A stretch of 64,000 nt of DNA from an uncultured Alkalilimnicola sp. (GTDB lineage: Bacteria > Pseudomonadota > Gammaproteobacteria > Nitrococcales > AK92). The DNA lies in NCBI GenBank assembly GCA_937951875.1, contig CALGAN010000035.1:15151-79150 (forward strand). Reading direction: 5' to 3'. Under the pieces are notes generated by a model. It saw nothing but the letters and a program-made list of their open reading frames with translations. It searched no databases and was not told the origin of the DNA. A program made the position numbers and the translations under genes. This document shows, piece after piece, positions 53,261 to 62,335 of the stretch (positions are counted from its first letter, which is position 1; each line of letters starts with the position of its first letter).

Positions 53261-54391
53261 TCAGATCGACCCCGTTTGCATTTGTTGTTCGCGTCGGAAT
53301 CGGCGCCGGGTCCGATCCTGCACCCGCCCGACCAGCTGTCCGCAGGCGCCGTCGATATCGTCACCGCGGGTCTTGCGGGTGGTGGTGACGTAGCCGGCGT
53401 CCTGCAGGATGCGGGCGAAGCGTTGGATACGCTCGGGCTTGGAGCGGGCGTACCGGGCGCTCGGATACGGATTGAACGGTATCAGATTGATCTTGGACGG
53501 AATGCCCCGGAGCAACCGCGCCAGCTCGTGGGCGTGCTCGTCGTGGTCGTTGACGCCGTCGAGCATGACGTACTCCCAGGTGATCCGCCGATGCGGCTTG
53601 CCGTCGATATAGTTGCGGCAGGCCGGCAGCAGTTCGGCGATGGGGTACTTCTTGTTGAGCGGCACCAGTTCGTTGCGCAGGGCGTCGTTGGGCGCGTGCA
53701 GCGACACCGCCAGGCTGACGTCGGTGACCTCGGCCAGGCGGTACAGGGCCGGCACCACGCCCGAGGTGGAGATCGTCACCCGGCGCTTGGACAGGCCGTA
53801 GGCGTCGTCGTCGGTCATCAGGCTGGCGGCGCTGACCACGTTGTTGAAGTTCAGCAGCGGCTCGCCCATGCCCATGAAGACCACGTTGGTGATCTCCCGC
53901 CCTTCCGCCTTCAGCGCTTCGGTGGCGAAACGCAGCTGGCCGATGATCTCGGCCACGGACAGGTTGCGGTTGAAACCCTGGGTGGCGGTGGAGCAGAAGC
54001 TGCATTCCAGCGCGCAGCCGACCTGGGACGACACGCACAGCGTGCCGCGGTTGGTCTCGGGAATGAAGACGGTCTCGATGGCGTTGCCGCCGTCCAGGCT
54101 CAGCAGCCACTTGCGGGTGCCGTCGGCGGAGCGCTGGTCGTAGACCGCCTCGGGCAGGCGCACTTCGGCTGTTTCCTTGAGCTTGGCGCGCAGCGCCTTG
54201 CTGAGATCGGTCATGGCGTCGAAATCGGCGACGCCACGCTGGTGGATCCACTTGATCAGCTGCGTAGCCCGGAAGGGCTTTTCGCCGATACCGGCGAAAA
54301 ACCCTTCCATCGCCTTGCGATCAAGGTCGAGCAGGTTCAGCTTGGCCGGCTGGGCCGGCGGCTGGATGTTAGGCCCGGGGGCAGAGCTCAT
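53261..54391 (-). CDS. rlmN: 23S rRNA/tRNA adenine-C2 methyltransferase RlmN
   Basis: The 376-residue radical-SAM enzyme has the cluster motif C-x3-C-x2-C in VGCALECSFCSTATQGF. The second catalytic cysteine is in GDDIDGACGQLVG. It methylates A2503 of 23S rRNA and A37 of some tRNAs. The N-terminal accessory domain, with FRATQLIKWIHQRGV, is intact. Its first 23 bases overlap the end of the upstream ndk gene. A downstream ATG would give a product missing the disordered N-terminus. Confidence 0.97.
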   Translation of the reverse strand: MSSAPGPNIQPPAQPAKLNLLDLDRKAMEGFFAGIGEKPFRATQLIKWIHQRGVADFDAMTDLSKALRAKLKETAEVRLPEAVYDQRSADGTRKWLLSLDGGNAIETVFIPETNRGTLCVSSQVGCALECSFCSTATQGFNRNLSVAEIIGQLRFATEALKAEGREITNVVFMGMGEPLLNFNNVVSAASLMTDDDAYGLSKRRVTISTSGVVPALYRLAEVTDVSLAVSLHAPNDALRNELVPLNKKYPIAELLPACRNYIDGKPHRRITWEYVMLDGVNDHDEHAHELARLLRGIPSKINLIPFNPYPSARYARSKPERIQRFARILQDAGYVTTTRKTRGDDIDGACGQLVGRVQDRTRRRFRREQQMQTGSI

Positions 54392-54797
54392 TGTCTTTGA
54401 AGAAAAACGCGATTTCCTGCTTGGCAGTCTCCGGACCGTCCGAACCGTGCACCGCGTTGGCGTCGATGCTCTCGGCGTAGTCGTGACGGAGCGTGCCAGC
54501 GGCAGCTTCCTTGGGGTTGGTGGCGCCCATGATCTCGCGGTTCTTGCGGATCGCGTCCTCGCCTTCCAGCACCTGCACCATGACCGGGCCGGAAATCATG
54601 AAGTTGACCAGATCCTTGAAGAACGGCCGCTCCTTGTGGACAGCGTAGAAGCCTTCGGCCTGCTCGCGGCTGAGGTGCACCATCTTGGCGGCGATGATCT
54701 TCAGGCCGGCGCGTTCGAACCGGGTGTAGATCTCGCCGATCACGTTCTTGGCAACGGCATCCGGCTTGATGATGGAGAGAGTGCGTTCTACCGCCAT
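54369..54797 (-). CDS. ndk: nucleoside diphosphate kinase
   Basis: The 142-residue protein opens ERTLSIIKPDAVAKN and has the active-site histidine in NAVHGSDGPETAKQEI (about residue 117). It equalises nucleoside triphosphate pools. The length is normal. A GGAG ribosome site precedes ATG 54797. It is followed by rlmN with a 23-base overlap, a common gammaproteobacterial pairing. Confidence 0.98.
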   Translation of the reverse strand: MAVERTLSIIKPDAVAKNVIGEIYTRFERAGLKIIAAKMVHLSREQAEGFYAVHKERPFFKDLVNFMISGPVMVQVLEGEDAIRKNREIMGATNPKEAAAGTLRHDYAESIDANAVHGSDGPETAKQEIAFFFKDNELCPRA

Positions 54798-54841
54798 GGT
54801 CGACTCCTTAACTGACAGCATTGTGGCCCGGTGAAACGCGC

Positions 54842-54862
54842 AAGCCCGCGATCGGCGGGCTT
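54842..54862 (-). terminator. weak terminator after iscA
   Basis: An eight-base-pair stem, AAGCCCGC with GCGGGCTT and a five-base loop, lies between the iscA stop and the ndk start. The minus-strand tail has only three T residues, so termination may be partial. Confidence 0.45.
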
Positions 54863-54917
54863 GGCGGTGGCGCCGTAGTGTAGCGGCTGCGCGAAAACCG
54901 GGCTAGCGCGCCGTCGC

Positions 54918-55241
<324 letters not shown>

Positions 55242-55263
55242 GGGCATCACCTCTTTCATTGGA

Positions 55264-55650
55264 TTATCGATTCGAATCACCAGCTTGCAGCGCCGCCTTG
55301 AGCGCATCCTCGACCACCAGCGCCACACCGCGCTCCGCCGCCGACAGCTGCAGCCCCTCGGCCAACTCCAGGCCGGTTATCGCCAGGGCCTGTTCGACCG
55401 TAGCGCCGGTCAGGCGCTCGCACAATGCCTCGGCGCAGGCGATCGCCGACGGGCCGCCGAACACTTCGAAGCGGGCGTCGTCGATGCGCCGCTCCCGTAG
55501 CCGCAGCCACAGCAGCACCAGCGTGCCGGCGCGCACGTTGCCGGCGCTGCCGTGCGCATAACCCGCCTCGGGCCGCGGGCGTCCGCCGCGCGACGGCTTG
55601 CGGAAACGCGCCTCGACCGCCGGCGGCAGCTCGGTAACCACCTCAACCAT
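55264..55650 (-). CDS. IscU/NifU-N-like protein lacking all three cluster cysteines
   Basis: The 128-residue protein aligns by eye with the IscU fold: FEVFGGPSAIACAEAL corresponds to the IscU region around its second cysteine, and VEDALKAALQ to the C-terminal AEDAIKAAI helix. The three ligand cysteines are replaced: the GAPACGD region reads SAGNVRAG, the YGCGS cysteine is Gly66, and the HCS cysteine is hydrophobic (VALVVED). Cys72 and Cys77 remain but at non-canonical places. It overlaps iscS by eight bases and precedes iscA, exactly where iscU belongs. It may be a regulatory or partner protein of IscS instead of a scaffold. Confidence 0.75.
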   Translation of the reverse strand: MVEVVTELPPAVEARFRKPSRGGRPRPEAGYAHGSAGNVRAGTLVLLWLRLRERRIDDARFEVFGGPSAIACAEALCERLTGATVEQALAITGLELAEGLQLSAAERGVALVVEDALKAALQAGDSNR

Positions 55651-56875
55651 GCGCCGCCGCTCCGTTGCCGTACAGTTCTTCGAGCGAGCGGCCGGCCAGA
55701 TAGCCCTGCCATACCGGCGACAAGGCCCGCAAGCGCTCGACACCCGCTTTCAGCATTTGGACTGCCAAGTCGACGTCTTGTTCCGTGCTGAACCGCCCCA
55801 GGCTCAGGCGCAGGCTGGCGTGGGCCAGCTGCTCCGGCACGCCCATCGCCCGCAGCACGTGCGAGGCCGCGCCGCTGGCGCTGCTGCAGGCCGAGGTGGT
55901 GGACGCCGCCAGGCCGTCCAGCTCGGCGGCCAGCGCCTGGCCGTGCACGCCGACGAACGCCACGTTGAGAATGTGCGGACTGCCGTCCTCGCGCCCGTTG
56001 CGCAGCACGCCGCCGATGGCGCTGAGCCCGTCCCACAGCCGCTGCCGCAGCGCCCGCAGGCGCGCGACGTCCTGCGCGCCCTCCAGGCGCGCCAGCCGAT
56101 AGGCCTCGCCCATGCCCACCGCCTGGTGCACCGGCACCGTGCCGGGACGCACGCCGCTCTCCTGCTCGCCGCCCCACAGTAGCGGCTGCACGCGGATGCG
56201 CGGGTGGCGGCGCAGGTACAGCGCGCCGATCCCCTTCGGCCCGTACAGCTTGTGGGCCGACAGCGACAGCAGGTCGACGCCGAGCGCGTCGACGTCGATC
56301 GGCAACCGGCCGGCGGCCTGCACCGCGTCGACATGCAGCAGGATACCGGTCGCCTTCACGACCCGGGCGATCTCCTCGATCGGATGGGTCACGCCGGTTT
56401 CGTTGTTGACATACATGACCGACACCAGCGCGGTGTCCGGCCGCAGCGCGGCCGCCAGGCGCTCGAGGTCGAGCGAGCCGTCCCGCTCCACCTCCAGCTG
56501 AGTCACGGCGAAGCCCTCGGCCGCCAGTCGGGCGCAGGGCGCGAGCACCGATTTGTGCTCGGTGCGCACCGTCACCACGTGCCGGCCGCGGGTCGGTCCG
56601 TAGAAACGGGCCACGCCGAGCACCGCCAAGTTGTTGGCTTCGGTCGCGCCCGAGGTCCAGATGAGCTCCTCCGGCGCGGCGTTGATCAGCGCCGCCACTT
56701 CGGCCCGCGCTTCCTCCACCGCCAGCGCCGCTCTCCGGCCGTAGCGGTGGGTGCTGGCGGCGTTGCCGAAGCCGCTGTCGGCGTCCAGCCACTCGAGCAT
56801 GCGCTCGCGCACCCGCGGGTCGACCGGCGTGGTGGCGGCGTTGTCGAGATAGACCGGGCCGACCCGCTCAGCCAT
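55643..56875 (-). CDS. iscS: cysteine desulfurase IscS
   Basis: The 410-residue pyridoxal-phosphate enzyme has YLDNAATTPVDP, HKSVLAPC with the cofactor-stacking histidine, and SAHKLYGPKG with the Schiff-base lysine. The mobile-loop cysteine is in STTSACSSASG. It takes sulfur from L-cysteine for Fe-S clusters and tRNA thiolation. The start overlaps the cysE end by eight bases, and the IscU-like gene overlaps its end. No iscR precedes it. The cysteine-loop length is that of group I (IscS/NifS). Confidence 0.96.
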   Translation of the reverse strand: MAERVGPVYLDNAATTPVDPRVRERMLEWLDADSGFGNAASTHRYGRRAALAVEEARAEVAALINAAPEELIWTSGATEANNLAVLGVARFYGPTRGRHVVTVRTEHKSVLAPCARLAAEGFAVTQLEVERDGSLDLERLAAALRPDTALVSVMYVNNETGVTHPIEEIARVVKATGILLHVDAVQAAGRLPIDVDALGVDLLSLSAHKLYGPKGIGALYLRRHPRIRVQPLLWGGEQESGVRPGTVPVHQAVGMGEAYRLARLEGAQDVARLRALRQRLWDGLSAIGGVLRNGREDGSPHILNVAFVGVHGQALAAELDGLAASTTSACSSASGAASHVLRAMGVPEQLAHASLRLSLGRFSTEQDVDLAVQMLKAGVERLRALSPVWQGYLAGRSLEELYGNGAAAHG

Positions 56876-57674
56876 CGGCTCTGCGCTCCGCCGGCTTAGG
56901 CCGGTCCGACGGCCGCGAGTCGCCCAGTCCGAAGCAATCGCAATCGAGATCGGGCAGGTCGACGTCGTCCAGCTTGCCGCCGAGATGGCGCACCGCCCGG
57001 CACATCTCCGTCAGCCGCTGGTCGGTGGCGTGGATGTGATCGAGGATGGCGTTGATGGCGTTGGCGATCGGGTCGGCCATGTCCTGGGTGGCGCCGTAGG
57101 CGTCGAAACCGATGCGCGCCGCCACCTGCTCCCGCTGCTCGCGCTGCTGGCGGCGCTCGCCGCGCGGGGTCGCGATCCGCGCCGGGATGCCGACCACCGT
57201 CGCACCCGGCGGCACTTCCTTGAGCACCACCGCGTTCGAGCCGACCCGGGCGTGATCGCCGATCTTGATCGGCCCCAGGATCTTCGCCCCGGCGCCCACC
57301 ACCACATCATTGCCCAAGGTGGGATGGCGCTTGCCCGGGCTCCAGCTGGTGCCGCCCAGGGTCACGCCGTGATAGATCGTGCAGTCGTCGCCGATTTCCG
57401 CGGTCTCGCCGATCACCACGCCCATGCCGTGGTCGATGAAGAAGCGCCGGCCGATGCGGGCGCCGGGATGGATCTCGATGCCGGTCAGCCAGCGGGCGAT
57501 CATGCCGAGGAAGCGCGCCAGCCAGCGCAGCCGGTGGTTCCATAGCCAGTGGTTGAGCCGGTGCAGCAGCACCGCGTGGAAGCCCGGATAGCAGGTGAGC
57601 ACCTCGAAGGCGTTACGTGCCGCCGGGTCGCGCTCCATCACGCAGCGTATGTCTTCTCTGAGCCTCGCGAACAT
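56868..57674 (-). CDS. cysE: serine O-acetyltransferase
   Basis: The 268-residue protein has the CysE N-terminal helical part and a left-handed beta-helix of hexapeptide repeats. The active-site region is HPGARIGRRFFIDHGMGVVIGE, given here as HPGARIG and DHGMGVVIGETAEIG, with HGVTLGG after it. It makes O-acetylserine for cysteine synthesis, which suits its coupling to iscS. A C-terminal extension of about 90 residues, with a DCDCFGLGD tail, is longer than usual; in E. coli the C-terminal tail binds CysK, but this one ends differently. Confidence 0.95.
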   Translation of the reverse strand: MFARLREDIRCVMERDPAARNAFEVLTCYPGFHAVLLHRLNHWLWNHRLRWLARFLGMIARWLTGIEIHPGARIGRRFFIDHGMGVVIGETAEIGDDCTIYHGVTLGGTSWSPGKRHPTLGNDVVVGAGAKILGPIKIGDHARVGSNAVVLKEVPPGATVVGIPARIATPRGERRQQREQREQVAARIGFDAYGATQDMADPIANAINAILDHIHATDQRLTEMCRAVRHLGGKLDDVDLPDLDCDCFGLGDSRPSDRPKPAERRADG

Positions 57675-57842
57675 AGACGAAAATCCTTACCGGACAGGCC
57701 TTGATTGGGGACGAAAGGCCGACAGGAGCCTACCGCGCTGCGACCGAGGCGGCAGACTCCTTGCTACAGAGCTGATCAGGGCGAGGTAGGTGCTCGGACA
57801 TAGCGTCAAAGATTAGCGATTTCCAACGCAGCTGCCTACACG

Positions 57843-58565
57843 CTAGCGCGTCAGGCGCGCCTCGATGGCGGCCAGCATGCCGCGCAGCACGTCCACCTCG
57901 ACGCTGTCGGGGCGGGCGCGGTTGAACAGATGGCGCAGGCGCCGCATCAACAGCTCGCCATTGTGCCGATGCAGGAACCCCGTCTGATCCAGCACCCGCT
58001 CCAAGTGCCGGTAGAACCCTTCCAGGTGCTCCACCGGAGCCGGCGGCTCGCCCTCCTCGGCGGCGACCGCCGGCGCCTGCCCCGAGGCCAGGAACAGCTC
58101 GTAGGCCGCCACCTGCACCGCGAACGCCAGGTTCAGCACGCCGAACTCCGGGTTGCTGGGAATGTGCACCGTGTACTGGCACATATCCAGCTCGGCGTTG
58201 GTCAGCCCGGTGTTCTCGCGGCCGAACACCAACGCCACCGGCCCGCGCGCGCTCTCGCGCACCGCCAGCTCGGCGAACTCGCGCAGCGCCAGGCTGGGGC
58301 CGCTCATGCGGCGCGTGCGGGCGGTAAAGCCGGCGACCAGGCGCGCCCCGGCCAGCGCCGGCGCCAGCTCGGCGTGCACCCGCGCCGCCTGCAGCACGTC
58401 GTTGCCGTGGGTGGCGTTGGCCTCGGCCTGAGGATCCGGGAAGCGGGCGGGCGCCACCAGCTCCAGGCGCGATAGCGCCATCGTTTTCATCGCCCGGGCG
58501 GCGAAGCCGATGTTGCCGGGATGGGTGGTGCCGACCAGCACGATGCGGATGTTGTCGAGACTCAT
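57843..58565 (-). CDS. trmJ: tRNA (cytidine/uridine-2'-O-)-methyltransferase TrmJ
   Basis: The 240-residue protein is a SPOUT methyltransferase. The opening IRIVLVGTTHPGNIGFAARAMK and the knot motif VFGRENTGLTNAELD are those of TrmJ, which modifies position 32 of several tRNAs. The dimer-interface C-terminus with HRHNGELLMRRLRHLFNR is intact. It lies upstream of cysE on the same strand (168-base gap) and is divergent from suhB, the standard order. Confidence 0.95.
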   Translation of the reverse strand: MSLDNIRIVLVGTTHPGNIGFAARAMKTMALSRLELVAPARFPDPQAEANATHGNDVLQAARVHAELAPALAGARLVAGFTARTRRMSGPSLALREFAELAVRESARGPVALVFGRENTGLTNAELDMCQYTVHIPSNPEFGVLNLAFAVQVAAYELFLASGQAPAVAAEEGEPPAPVEHLEGFYRHLERVLDQTGFLHRHNGELLMRRLRHLFNRARPDSVEVDVLRGMLAAIEARLTR

Positions 58566-58717
58566 GCAATTTCGATAACCGTGTGAGACGCGTCCGGCCT
58601 AATGGTAGAGCGTATCGCGGCGGCCGACATGGACAGGGCGCGTCGTCAGCCCTATAACCTCGGCGAGCTTGCTGGTATCCTATCGGCCCTTCCGTCAGCT
58701 CTGGCCACCGTCCGCCC

Positions 58718-59515
58718 ATGCATCCAATGGTCAACATCGCCGTGCGCGCCGCACGCAGCGCCGGCAACATCATCACCCGCTACATGGACCGGCTCGACAC
58801 GCTCACGGTCGAGACCAAGGGCCGCAACGACTTCGTCAGCGAAGTCGACCGCATGGCCGAGCAGGAAATCATCGCGGTGCTGCGCAAAGCCTATCCCGAC
58901 CACGCCATTCTCGGCGAGGAGACCGGCTTGACCGAGGGCGACGAGTATCAGTGGATCATCGATCCGCTGGACGGCACCACCAATTTCCTGCACGGCGTGC
59001 CGCATTTCGCGGTGTCGATCGCGCTGCGGGTGCGCGGCCGGCTGGAGGTCGGCGTCGTGTACGACCCCGTCCGCCAGGAACTGTGGACCGCCCACCGCGG
59101 CGGCGGCGCCACGCTGGAGGGCCGGCGCATCCGCGTATCCAAGCTGCCCGATCTGGAGGGCGCGCTGCTGGGTACCGGCTTCCCGCACAAGGCGCAGCAG
59201 CACATGGACGCCTACCTGAACATGTTCAAGGCGCTGGCCAAGCACGCGGCCGACATCCGCCGGCCCGGCGCGGCCGCCCTGGACCTGGCCTACGTGGCCG
59301 CCGGGCGGTTGGACGGTTTCTGGGAGATCGGCCTGCAGCCGTGGGACATGGCGGCCGGCCTGCTGCTGATCCAGGAAGCCGGCGGCGTGGTCGGCGACTT
59401 CACCGGCGGCCCCAACCACTTCAAGAGCGGCAACGTGGTGGCGGGCAATCCGCGCATCTTCGCGCAGATCATCCGCGAGATCAGGCCGCACTGTACCCCG
59501 GATCTGCTGCGCTAG
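58718..59515 (+). CDS. suhB: inositol monophosphatase family protein SuhB
   Basis: The 265-residue protein has the lithium-sensitive phosphatase motifs GEETGLT, WIIDPLDGTTNFLHG and, near the C-terminus, WDMAAGLLL. SuhB hydrolyses inositol phosphates and also takes part in rRNA antitermination in E. coli. Divergence from trmJ is conserved. Its stop codon (59513-59515) is the last position that clearly belongs to the gammaproteobacterial part of the window. Confidence 0.95.
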   Translation: MHPMVNIAVRAARSAGNIITRYMDRLDTLTVETKGRNDFVSEVDRMAEQEIIAVLRKAYPDHAILGEETGLTEGDEYQWIIDPLDGTTNFLHGVPHFAVSIALRVRGRLEVGVVYDPVRQELWTAHRGGGATLEGRRIRVSKLPDLEGALLGTGFPHKAQQHMDAYLNMFKALAKHAADIRRPGAAALDLAYVAAGRLDGFWEIGLQPWDMAAGLLLIQEAGGVVGDFTGGPNHFKSGNVVAGNPRIFAQIIREIRPHCTPDLLR

Positions 59516-59540
59516 CGGCGGCTCCGCCGCCCGCGGCCGC
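59516..59540. other. junction between gammaproteobacterial and actinobacterial-type sequence
   Basis: Directly after the suhB stop comes a GC-only stretch with a short inverted repeat (GGCGG-CTCC-type, GCGGCGGCTCCGCCGC at 59516-59530 roughly). After it a coding frame continues that has no start codon of its own. No transposase, integrase, tRNA or direct repeat flanks the junction. Confidence 0.7.
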
Positions 59541-60251
59541 CGCAAGTACCACGACGTCGAGCTGAAGACCTGGACGCCAGACGAGATCGCCGAGATCGAC
59601 GCCCGGTACGCGGCCGAAGCTCCCCGCGGTGCCGAACCGCGCTGGTGGGAGGACGTCGACGAGGGCGACAGCCTGGGACCGCTGACCAAGGGTCCGCTGA
59701 CCGTCACCGACATGATCTGCTGGCACGTCGGCATGGGCATGGGCCTCTACGGGGTTCGCCCGCTGCGGCTGGGCTGGCAGAACCGCCGGCGCATCCCCCG
59801 CTTCTACACCCCGGACGCGCAAGGGATCCCCGACGTCGCGCAGCGCGTGCACTGGGATCCCGAGGCCGCCCGCAACGCGGGCAACCCCACCACGTTCGAC
59901 TACGGCCGGATGCGGGAGACGTGGCTGATCCACCTGTGCACCGACTGGATGGGTGACGACGGCTGGCTGTGGAAACTCGACTGCGAGTTCCGTCGCTTCA
60001 ACTACGTCGGCGACCTGCACACCATCACCGGCACGGTGGTGCGCAAGTACCTGGCCGACGGCAACCGGCCCGCCGTCGACGTCGACCTCGCCGCCACCAA
60101 CCAACGCGGTGAGGTGACCACCCCCGGACACGCCACCATCCTGCTGCCGAGCCGGCGCCACGGGCCGGTGCGGCTGCCCGAGCCACCCGGCGGCGCCGAC
60201 ACGCTCGCCGGTGTGCTGCAGGCCGCGATCGCGGAGTTCGAGAACCGATGA
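59541..60251 (+). CDS. 5'-truncated MaoC-like acyl dehydratase (actinobacterial type)
   Basis: The frame is open from the junction (RKYHDVELKTW) to 60251, about 236 residues, and lacks a start codon and N-terminus. The first in-frame ATG is only at 59712, well inside the conserved part. The content, with MICWHVGMGMGLYGVRPL and TTFDYGRMRETWLIHLCTDWM, resembles long double-hot-dog acyl dehydratases of mycobacteria, which are typically about 350-400 residues. The enzyme would hydrate an enoyl-CoA or dehydrate a hydroxyacyl-CoA. Its end overlaps the next gene in an ATGA junction. The abrupt missing 5' part is the strongest sign of an artificial or recombination breakpoint. Confidence 0.75.
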   Translation, partial: RKYHDVELKTWTPDEIAEIDARYAAEAPRGAEPRWWEDVDEGDSLGPLTKGPLTVTDMICWHVGMGMGLYGVRPLRLGWQNRRRIPRFYTPDAQGIPDVAQRVHWDPEAARNAGNPTTFDYGRMRETWLIHLCTDWMGDDGWLWKLDCEFRRFNYVGDLHTITGTVVRKYLADGNRPAVDVDLAATNQRGEVTTPGHATILLPSRRHGPVRLPEPPGGADTLAGVLQAAIAEFENR

Positions 60252-61081
60252 GCCCGGATCCCGGCCCGCCCGCACCGCCGTACGCCGACGTCCCCGGCCT
60301 GCGGGTGGCCCTCGACGGGCCGGTGCTGCGGCTCACCCTCGACCGCGAGGAACGGCGCAACGCGGTCAACGACGTGATGGTCGACGCGATGGTGGCCGCG
60401 ATCGCTGCGTCCAACACCGACGAGCGGGTGCGCGTCATCGCGCTGGACGCGGCCGGCCCCAACTTCTGCGCGGGCTCGGATCTGGTCGCCAACACCACCC
60501 GGTCCGGCCCCAGGCCGCGCGTGGGCAGCACGCAACGGCGCCTGCCGCACAAGGCGAACCGGTTGATCGCGGTGATGACCGAGACCCAGGTGCCGATCGT
60601 CGCCGTGGTGCGGGGCTGGGCCACCGGGCTGGGGTTCCACCTGGCGCTGGCGGCCGACTTCTGTGTCGCGGCCACCGATGCCCGGTTCTGGGAGCCGTTC
60701 CTGGCGCGCGGGTTCACTCCCGACAGCGGCGCGACGTGGCTGCTGCCCCGGCTGATCGGCCTGGCCCGCAGCCGCCGGCTGCTCATGCTCGGCGAGGAGA
60801 TCACCGGTGCCACCGCCGCGGAGTGGGAGATCATCCACGCCGCCCACCCGCCCGACGAACTGGACCGCGCCGCCGAAAAGCTGGTCGACCGACTGGCGAA
60901 CGCCCCGACGGTCGCGCTGGGCCTGACCAAGTGGCTGCTGCACACGTCGGCCGGGCTGGACCTGGACCGGCAGCTGCACAACGAGGCGATGGCGCTCGAA
61001 CTCGCTTTCCGCAGCGAGGATTTCAAGGAAGGACTGGCCGCATTCCGGGAGAAACGCGAAGCACGGTTTCGGGGTCGATGA
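60248..61081 (+). CDS. enoyl-CoA hydratase/isomerase family protein (actinobacterial type)
   Basis: The 277-residue crotonase-fold protein has LDAAGPNFCAGSDLV and GWATGLGFHLALAADF as oxyanion-hole segments. The active-site stretch is WEPFLARGFTPDSGATWLL, with an aspartate where PaaG-type isomerases have one. It starts at an ATG overlapping the previous stop and ends overlapping the next start. It acts on an acyl-CoA in the cytoplasm, probably within the same catabolic route as its neighbours. The first 20 residues are proline-rich and unconserved. Confidence 0.88.
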   Translation: MSPDPGPPAPPYADVPGLRVALDGPVLRLTLDREERRNAVNDVMVDAMVAAIAASNTDERVRVIALDAAGPNFCAGSDLVANTTRSGPRPRVGSTQRRLPHKANRLIAVMTETQVPIVAVVRGWATGLGFHLALAADFCVAATDARFWEPFLARGFTPDSGATWLLPRLIGLARSRRLLMLGEEITGATAAEWEIIHAAHPPDELDRAAEKLVDRLANAPTVALGLTKWLLHTSAGLDLDRQLHNEAMALELAFRSEDFKEGLAAFREKREARFRGR

Positions 61082-62328
61082 ACACACGATTGAACGTCAC
61101 CGCCGACACTCCGGTCGCCGACGTCGTCGCCGCCGTCGAGGACTGGGTCGCCACCCACGTGCCCGAGCGGTGGCGCGCGGCGGCCGCCGAGGGCCCGGCC
61201 GCGCTGCGTGCGGTCCGCTCCCCCGATGAGTACCGGGCGTGGTACCCGACGTTCGCCCACTCGGGCCTGGTGGTGCCCACCTGGCCACCGGAGTACGGCG
61301 GGCTCGGGCTCGATCCCGAGGTCGCCCGCGCCGTCGAGCGGGTGCTGGCGCCGCTGCGGCTGACCCGGCTGAACCCGCTGGGCCTCAACAACGCCGCGGC
61401 GGCGCTGTTCAGCCACGGCACCGAGGAGCAGCGGCGGCGCTTCCTGCCGCCGATCGTGCGCAACGAAGAAGTGTGGTGTCAGCTGTTCAGCGAGCCCGGC
61501 GCCGGGTCGGACCTCGCCTCGCTGGCCACCCGCGCGGTGCGCGACGGCGACGACTGGGTGGTGACCGGCCAGAAGGTGTGGACCACCTGGGCCGACGTCG
61601 CCGACTTCGCGATCCTGTTGGCCCGCACCGACCCCGACGCCCCCAAGCACGCCGGCATCACCTACTTCGCGCTCGACATGCACCAGCCCGGCGTCACGGT
61701 GCGCCCGCTGCGCCAGATCACCGGTGAGGCCGAGTTCAACGAGGTGTTCCTCGACGGCGCCCGGATCCCCGACGCGTACCGCATCGGTGCGGTCAACGAC
61801 GGCTGGCGGGTCAGCGCGTCGACGTTGTCCAGCGAGCGGCAGATGGTGTCCGGCTCGGGATCCGGCGGGATGGGCCGGCTGGGCGGCTCCAGCGCCGAAC
61901 GGCTGATCGAGGTGGCCAAGGCCAACGGCCGCTGGGACGACCCGGTGGTGCGCACCAAGGTGATGCGGCTGTGGGCGCAGGAGAGGATCCGCGCATGGAC
62001 CAACGAGCGTGTCCGGCAGGCGCTTTCGGCGGGTCAGACCCCGGGGCCGGCGTCCTCGATCGGCAAGGTGCATCAGGCCACCCTCAATCAGCAGATCCAG
62101 GATCTGATGGTGGACCTGCTGGGCACCGCCGCGCTGGCCTGGGAGCCTTCCGAGAACCCCGACGCGCTCCCCCGCGAGGTGCACGGCATGCTGCGCAGCC
62201 TGGCCAACAGCACCGAGGGCGGTACCACCGACATCAACAAGAACATCCTCGGCGAGCGGGTGCTCGGCCTGCCCAAGGAGCCGGATCCGTGGAAAGCTAA
62301 GCCCTGGAAGGACATTCCCAGATCGTGA
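61078..62328 (+). CDS. acyl-CoA dehydrogenase (FadE type, actinobacterial)
   Basis: The 416-residue flavoprotein has the acyl-CoA dehydrogenase N-terminal helical domain. The middle domain carries FSEPGAGSDLASLATRA and the FAD-binding VTGQKVWTTWADVADF. The C-terminal helical domain ends in STEGGTTDINKNILGERVL. It introduces the alpha-beta double bond in an acyl-CoA. The substrate is unknown; mycobacteria have many paralogues for lipids and steroids. The start ATG overlaps the stop of the preceding gene by four bases. Confidence 0.93.
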   Translation: MNTRLNVTADTPVADVVAAVEDWVATHVPERWRAAAAEGPAALRAVRSPDEYRAWYPTFAHSGLVVPTWPPEYGGLGLDPEVARAVERVLAPLRLTRLNPLGLNNAAAALFSHGTEEQRRRFLPPIVRNEEVWCQLFSEPGAGSDLASLATRAVRDGDDWVVTGQKVWTTWADVADFAILLARTDPDAPKHAGITYFALDMHQPGVTVRPLRQITGEAEFNEVFLDGARIPDAYRIGAVNDGWRVSASTLSSERQMVSGSGSGGMGRLGGSSAERLIEVAKANGRWDDPVVRTKVMRLWAQERIRAWTNERVRQALSAGQTPGPASSIGKVHQATLNQQIQDLMVDLLGTAALAWEPSENPDALPREVHGMLRSLANSTEGGTTDINKNILGERVLGLPKEPDPWKAKPWKDIPRS

Positions 62329-62335
62329 GCAGGCC

